A stretch of 64,000 nucleotides of DNA, from positions 1 through 64,000 of the forward strand of contig NZ_SLYB01000007.1 in assembly GCF_004340985.1 (NCBI RefSeq), read 5' to 3'. The position numbers and the translations under genes are program-made. Source of the DNA: Cricetibacter osteomyelitidis. Its GTDB lineage: Bacteria > Pseudomonadota > Gammaproteobacteria > Enterobacterales > Pasteurellaceae. Numbering within the stretch: position 1 is the first letter of the stretch; every line of letters starts with the position of its first letter. This document shows positions 59,859 through 64,000 of this stretch, piece by piece. A model generated the notes under the pieces. The model was not told the DNA's origin. It saw nothing but the letters and a program-made list of their open reading frames with translations, and made no database searches.

Positions 59859-60533
59859 TTATTTTTTACGTTCGTTTTCTACTTTATCCACTAAATAATC
59901 CAGTACGGCAAAAGTGTAATCATCGTTATATAAGGTACTTTGAGTAAGGACATATTTGCCATTGATAACAACAAAAGGAATCGTGAATACGCCGTATTTT
60001 TGTGTCAGTTCAATGGCTGATTTGATTTTTTGTTGGATTTCCGGTGTTTTCAAGGTTGTAATAAACGCTTCTTCTTCCACTTTGTGTTTTTTAAGCCAAT
60101 GAATAAATTTTTTATTTTTAATTTGTTGATTGGATTTATCGGCATTTTCAAATAAAAATAAATTAGCCAGATCTTCCCGTCCTAAGCTAATCAGAGTGAA
60201 ATAAATGCTTGGCGTAAAAATAGCATCTTCTGTGGCGACGGGATGACTTTTTAAGATAACCCGGTTTCCATTAATTTGGCTGTATAATTCTAATACATCA
60301 TGAGTAGATGAGCAGCCGCTGCAATCATAAGCAAAAAACGAACGAATGACAATTTTCTTATCCGGGCGGGGGAGTTCAACAATCGGTTCGAGATAAGAAA
60401 AGTAATCTTTGCCATCTTCAAAGTGCGGTTGTTCTTCGAACGTATTTTCCGATTCCACTGCATTTACTGGATCGGCAAATACCGTAGGAGAGAAAAATAA
60501 CAATAAAGCAGCACTTAATTCACGTATGTCCAT
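59859..60533 (-). CDS. DsbA-like thiol:disulfide oxidoreductase with CSGC active site
   Basis: This 224-residue secreted protein of the thioredoxin fold has a signal-like N-terminus (cut near FA-DP), the active site FFAYDCSGCSS (Cys71 and Cys74), and a cis-Pro motif VFTIPFVV (Pro186) with an inserted helical domain, as in DsbA. The dipeptide Ser-Gly between the cysteines differs from the Pro-His of DsbA, which should alter its redox potential. It follows recJ by 12 bp. The partner proteins are unknown. Confidence 0.82.
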   Translation of the reverse strand: MDIRELSAALLLFFSPTVFADPVNAVESENTFEEQPHFEDGKDYFSYLEPIVELPRPDKKIVIRSFFAYDCSGCSSTHDVLELYSQINGNRVILKSHPVATEDAIFTPSIYFTLISLGREDLANLFLFENADKSNQQIKNKKFIHWLKKHKVEEEAFITTLKTPEIQQKIKSAIELTQKYGVFTIPFVVINGKYVLTQSTLYNDDYTFAVLDYLVDKVENERKK

Positions 60534-60545
60534 TTGTAGCTCAAA

Positions 60546-62261
60546 TTAATTACAAGGTTCAATATAATCTACTAATAATTGCAAGTTTCGATTGCCACGA
60601 AATTCGTTAATATCCAATTTATAAGCTAATTTGGCAATTTTTATTGACAGATCGGGATAATAACGGGTATCTACGTTAAATGCAATGGCATCCACCAATG
60701 CTCCGCCGTTTTTCGGTTCCACTATCATTTTTAAATGTTTTTCGCCCACTAATCGCTGTTGCAGGATTTTAAATTCACCGTCAAACATCGGTTCCGGAAA
60801 GGATTGTCCCCAAGGTCCGCCCTGTTTTAGTTGTTCGGCAGTATCTAAATTCATCAGTTGTGATGTGAGCTCACCATCGGTCCAAATTGTACCTTGCAGT
60901 TGTGCATCATCTAGCCATTCGGTCACAGTTTGATTAAATAATTGTTGAAATTCGTTGAAACGATTAGCAACAATACTTAACCCCGCCGCCATTGCATGCC
61001 CGCCGAACTTTAAAATGATTCCCGGATTGCGGCTATCAATACGTTCCAGCAGATCTCGGATATGTAAGCTTTCAATGGAACGGGCAGATCCTTTCAGCAT
61101 GTTATCCTGATCTTGTGCAAAGGCAACTACCGGGCGATGAAATTGATCTTTGATGCGGGAAGCTAAAATACCCAATACCCCTTGATGCCAATCCGCTTGA
61201 TACAACGCAATGCCCACCGGTAATTCTTGCTTAAGTGCGGTCAAATTTCGGCAAATTTCCAAGGCTTCCAGTTTCATGCCTTGTTCGATTTCTTTGCGGG
61301 TTTGATTCAAACCGTCTAATTCTAAGGCTAACGCACGGGCGGTAGCCATATCTTCCGCCAATAATAATTCCACACCGACGGACATATTATCCAATCGACC
61401 CGCGGCATTAAGCCGTGGACCGATAGAAAAGCCAAGATCGGATGCTACAAATTTAGCCACATCACGATTTGCTACTTCCGCCAATGCCAAGATCCCGCAA
61501 CGACAACGTTGAGCACGAATTCGAGCTAAGCCTTGATAGGCGAGTATGCGGTTATTTTGATCCAAGGGTACGACATCGGCAATGGTACCTAATGCGACTA
61601 AATCCAATAAATCGGCGAAATTAGGCAGTTTTTCCGTTGGTATCAAGGCTAATTCGCGGAATTTTGCCCGCAGTGCCAACATCACATAAAATGCCACACC
61701 TACACCGGCAAGGGATTTGGACGGAAATCCGCATTGAGATAAATTTGGGTTCACGATAGCATCGGCTTGCGGCAGTATTTCCGGCGGCAAGTGGTGATCT
61801 GTAATAATCACTTGCACGCCATGGGATTTCATAAAATCCACCCCTTCCAGCGATGAAATACCGTTATCTACCGTAATCAGCAATTCAACGCCTTTTTCTA
61901 ACGCTTCTCGAGCCACCGCAACACTTAATCCGTAGCCTTGTTCAAAGCGGTTCGGTACTAAATAATCCACATTGGTAAACCTGAGTTGACGCAATGCCAA
62001 CACAGTTAACGCGGTGCTGGTTGCACCGTCTGCATCAAAATCACCCACGATAACAATTTTTTTATCTGTTTGTTTTGCCTGCAATAATAGTTCTACCGCT
62101 TGCTCAATGCCTTGCAATTTTGGTGGTAGCATAGATTGCAAAGAGCGGTCTAATTGTTGTGAATTTTGAATGTGTCGCGAGCGGTAAAGACGATCCAGCA
62201 AAGGATTTTCATTAACGATTTCACCGGCAGGAACAGGACGACGTTGAATAATCTTTTTCAT
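60546..62261 (-). CDS. recJ: Single-stranded-DNA-specific 5'-3' exonuclease RecJ
   Basis: RecJ degrades 5' ends of single-stranded DNA in recombination and mismatch repair. The DHH-family motifs are VGDFDADGATSTAL, ITVDNGISS and ITDHHLPP, with LGTIADVVPL and the DHHA1 part KFGGHAMAAGLSI. The 571-residue length is typical of H. influenzae-type RecJ. It sits between dsbC and a DsbA-like gene; the dsbC-recJ pair is conserved in gamma-proteobacteria. Confidence 0.97.
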   Translation of the reverse strand: MKKIIQRRPVPAGEIVNENPLLDRLYRSRHIQNSQQLDRSLQSMLPPKLQGIEQAVELLLQAKQTDKKIVIVGDFDADGATSTALTVLALRQLRFTNVDYLVPNRFEQGYGLSVAVAREALEKGVELLITVDNGISSLEGVDFMKSHGVQVIITDHHLPPEILPQADAIVNPNLSQCGFPSKSLAGVGVAFYVMLALRAKFRELALIPTEKLPNFADLLDLVALGTIADVVPLDQNNRILAYQGLARIRAQRCRCGILALAEVANRDVAKFVASDLGFSIGPRLNAAGRLDNMSVGVELLLAEDMATARALALELDGLNQTRKEIEQGMKLEALEICRNLTALKQELPVGIALYQADWHQGVLGILASRIKDQFHRPVVAFAQDQDNMLKGSARSIESLHIRDLLERIDSRNPGIILKFGGHAMAAGLSIVANRFNEFQQLFNQTVTEWLDDAQLQGTIWTDGELTSQLMNLDTAEQLKQGGPWGQSFPEPMFDGEFKILQQRLVGEKHLKMIVEPKNGGALVDAIAFNVDTRYYPDLSIKIAKLAYKLDINEFRGNRNLQLLVDYIEPCN

Positions 62262-62306
62262 TACTAATGAGCTATAAAGCTAGAGATTCTCTCTAGCTTA
62301 TTGATT

Positions 62307-62990
62307 TTATTTTTGTTGTTCTAAAGCGGCTAATAAATCTTTTGGTGCTAAATAGCCACCGAGCATTTCACCACTTGAAGTGATAATGCTTGGTGTGCCA
62401 TGTACACCGAATTGAACGCCTAAATTATAGTGTTTTTTCACTGTATTTGGTGTTTTTAAGGTTTTCGGCATATTGCCTTTTTCCGCTTCATTTAAAGCAA
62501 ATTGCGGATCTTTGGCTGTCCAAATGGCTTCCATTTGTTCAGCGGTTTTATTCATTCCCGTACGTGGAAATGCCAAATAGCGTACAGTGATACCTAAATC
62601 ATTGTATTGCTTGATTTGTTCGTGCAATAAATGGCAATAATGGCAAGTGATATCCATAAACACCGTTACCACGTGTTTTTCATTTTTTGCCGGATAAATA
62701 ATCATTTCTGATTGTAATGCATTCAGTTTATCCAACAACATTTTGCCTACAACATCAGTGAAACCCTGTTCGGCCATTTCATACATTTTGCCTTGCAACA
62801 CATACTTGCCGTCTTCACTGGCATACAAAATACCCTGATCGGTAATTATTGTTTTAATTCCTTTCAATGGGGACGGTTTGATTTCGATATCTTGTGCCCC
62901 AAGTGCTTGTAAACGTTTGATGATCGTTGCGTCGTTCGCCATTGCCGTGCCGGCTGAAGCGATTAAAAGTGCGGTCAGTAATTTTTTCAT
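62307..62990 (-). CDS. dsbC: Periplasmic disulfide isomerase DsbC
   Basis: DsbC shuffles wrong disulfides in periplasmic proteins and is kept reduced by DsbD. The 227-residue precursor has a signal peptide ending in TAMA-ND, the N-terminal dimerisation domain, and the thioredoxin domain with active site CHYC (Cys116 and Cys119) and cis-Pro in VHGTPSII. It is divergent from prfB and 46 bp before recJ. Confidence 0.95.
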   Translation of the reverse strand: MKKLLTALLIASAGTAMANDATIIKRLQALGAQDIEIKPSPLKGIKTIITDQGILYASEDGKYVLQGKMYEMAEQGFTDVVGKMLLDKLNALQSEMIIYPAKNEKHVVTVFMDITCHYCHLLHEQIKQYNDLGITVRYLAFPRTGMNKTAEQMEAIWTAKDPQFALNEAEKGNMPKTLKTPNTVKKHYNLGVQFGVHGTPSIITSSGEMLGGYLAPKDLLAALEQQK

Positions 62991-63127
62991 TTTTGTCCTA
63001 AATTAAAATTTTGCCAAAATTGACCTTTAATTATAAAAGGATTATGGGATTTTGCCTACCATAATTAAATAAAATAGCTTATAATTTGCCACTTTAATAA
63101 TTATGTTCAAGTGTTTAGAATTAAATT

Positions 63128-64000
63128 ATGTTTGAAATTAATCCAGTAAAAAGCAAAATCGCTGATCTTGCCGAACGTACGAATGTACTTCGGGGGTATC
63201 TTTGACTTTGATGCCAAAGTTGAGCGGTTAGAAGAAGTCAATGCCGAATTAGAACAGCCGGATGTGTGGAATGAACCGGAAAAGGCACAGGCATTAGGTA
63301 AAGAGCGTTCGGCATTAGAAGCGGTGGTGGAAACCATCACCGTATTAGAGCGTGGTTTGGAAGATGTGGACGGGCTGTTAGAGCTTGCCGTAGAAGCGGA
63401 AGATGAAGACACGTTCAATGAAGCAGTGAGCGAACTTGACGAATTAGAAGCTAAATTGGCTCTGTTGGAATTTCGTAGAATGTTCAGCGGTCAGCACGAT
63501 GCGGCGGACTGTTATGTGGATTTACAAGCGGGTTCCGGTGGTACGGAAGCACAAGACTGGACAGAAATGTTGTTGCGGATGTATCTGCGTTGGGCGGAAA
63601 GCAAAGGTTTTAAAACCGAACTAATGGAAGTTTCCGACGGTGATGTAGCCGGTTTGAAATCCGCTACCATCCGTATTTCCGGCGAATATGCTTTCGGTTG
63701 GTTACGTACGGAAACAGGCATTCATCGCTTGGTGCGTAAAAGCCCGTTTGATTCCAACAACCGCCGTCACACATCCTTTAGTGCAGTGTTTGTATATCCG
63801 GAAATTGATGATGATATTGATATCGAAATCAATCCGGCGGATTTGCGAATTGACGTATATCGAGCCAGCGGTGCGGGTGGACAGCACGTAAACAAAACCG
63901 AAAGTGCGGTACGGATCACTCATATTCCAAGCGGTATTGTGGTGCAATGTCAAAACGACCGCTCACAACATAAAAACAAAGATCAGGCAATGAAGCAACT
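63128..64000 (+). CDS. prfB: Peptide chain release factor 2 (5' part, frameshift gene)
   Basis: RF2 ends translation at UGA and UAA. The gene reads 25 codons from ATG 63128, meets UGA at 63203-63205 and then continues in the +1 frame from GAC at 63204. The second part shows the SPFD stop-codon recognition segment and the catalytic GGQ in [16 protein letters not shown]; the residue equivalent to E. coli 246 is Ala. The window ends before the stop codon. An automated gene caller will miss or split it because of the in-frame UGA. Confidence 0.97.
63193..63206 (+). other. Programmed +1 ribosomal frameshift site of prfB
   Basis: A Shine-Dalgarno-like GGGGG (63192-63196) is followed by TAT, the slip codon CTT (63200-63202), stop TGA (63203-63205) and C. 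This is the standard RF2 autoregulatory signal: slow termination at UGA when RF2 is scarce lets CTT slip to TTT. Confidence 0.95.

Noticed and set aside
63107-63721. Minus-strand frames over the prfB region
   Set aside because: They are antisense to prfB; the true gene is hidden from simple frame calling by its programmed frameshift.

Overview
This is a chromosomal window from a member of the Pasteurellaceae (gamma-proteobacteria). The 9-mer AAGTGCGGT and its complement ACCGCACTT recur throughout, in genes and between them; this is the Haemophilus influenzae-type DNA uptake signal sequence (USS). Many gene blocks (tsaE-amiB-mutL-miaA, yciC-yciB-yciA-yciI, ampD/pilABCD, aroK-aroB-dam, dciA/secM-secA-mutT, dsbC-recJ, prfB) match blocks I know from H. 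influenzae, but their order relative to one another differs. Base composition is AT-rich, roughly 40% GC by eye. I cannot name the species.

Layout. 0.2-4.7 kb: miaA, mutL, amiB and tsaE on the minus strand. 4.9-7.0 kb: a PTS-dependent dihydroxyacetone kinase operon, dhaKLM. 7.1-10.2 kb: ompW, divergent from the yciC-B-A-I envelope/thioesterase cluster. 10.2-17.0 kb: ffh, then a TonB-dependent receptor with a near-perfect Fur box and an M16 zinc-protease lipoprotein, which look like an iron-regulated protein-import and cleavage pair. 17.1-23.3 kb: a small lipoprotein, ampD, the type IV pilus/competence operon pilABCD, then coaE, yacG and a small acetyltransferase. 23.4-26.2 kb: a PEBP-family protein, raiA, and an alanine/glycine:Na+ symporter under a tandem glycine riboswitch. 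26.4-33.1 kb: aroK, aroB, dam; dciA divergent from secM-secA; mutT. 33.1-39.7 kb: two carboxylate/amino-acid-type transporters, then a nucleoside salvage group (deoD, deoB, CNT transporter) and a YczE-type membrane protein. 39.7-44.7 kb: rnfH, a half-size EamA transporter, pth, ychF, and the qseBC two-component system behind a structured leader with its own terminator. 44.7-52.1 kb: ftsH, rlmE, nrdR, ribD, degS, yfbR and a dGTPase-like gene. 52.1-57.6 kb: der, two tRNA-Asp genes, dnaQ/rnhA, lysC, yggS. 57.6-64 kb: a DUF488 gene, mtnN, a polysaccharide deacetylase, a DsbA-like oxidoreductase, recJ, dsbC and the 5' part of prfB with its programmed frameshift.

Functional themes are genome maintenance (MutL, Dam, DnaQ, RecJ, MutT, RnhA), competence and USS-based DNA uptake (PilABCD), protein export and quality control (Ffh, SecM-SecA, DegS, FtsH, DsbC), nucleoside and nucleotide metabolism, and environmental sensing (Fur, QseBC, glycine riboswitch). 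Most genes are ordinary core genes. The parts most worth a second look are the qseB leader RNA, the Fur-controlled receptor/protease pair, the variant SecM arrest peptide, the USS tandem repeat inside mutL, and the deacetylase/DsbA-like pair next to recJ-dsbC. No phage, insertion sequence or CRISPR array was seen.
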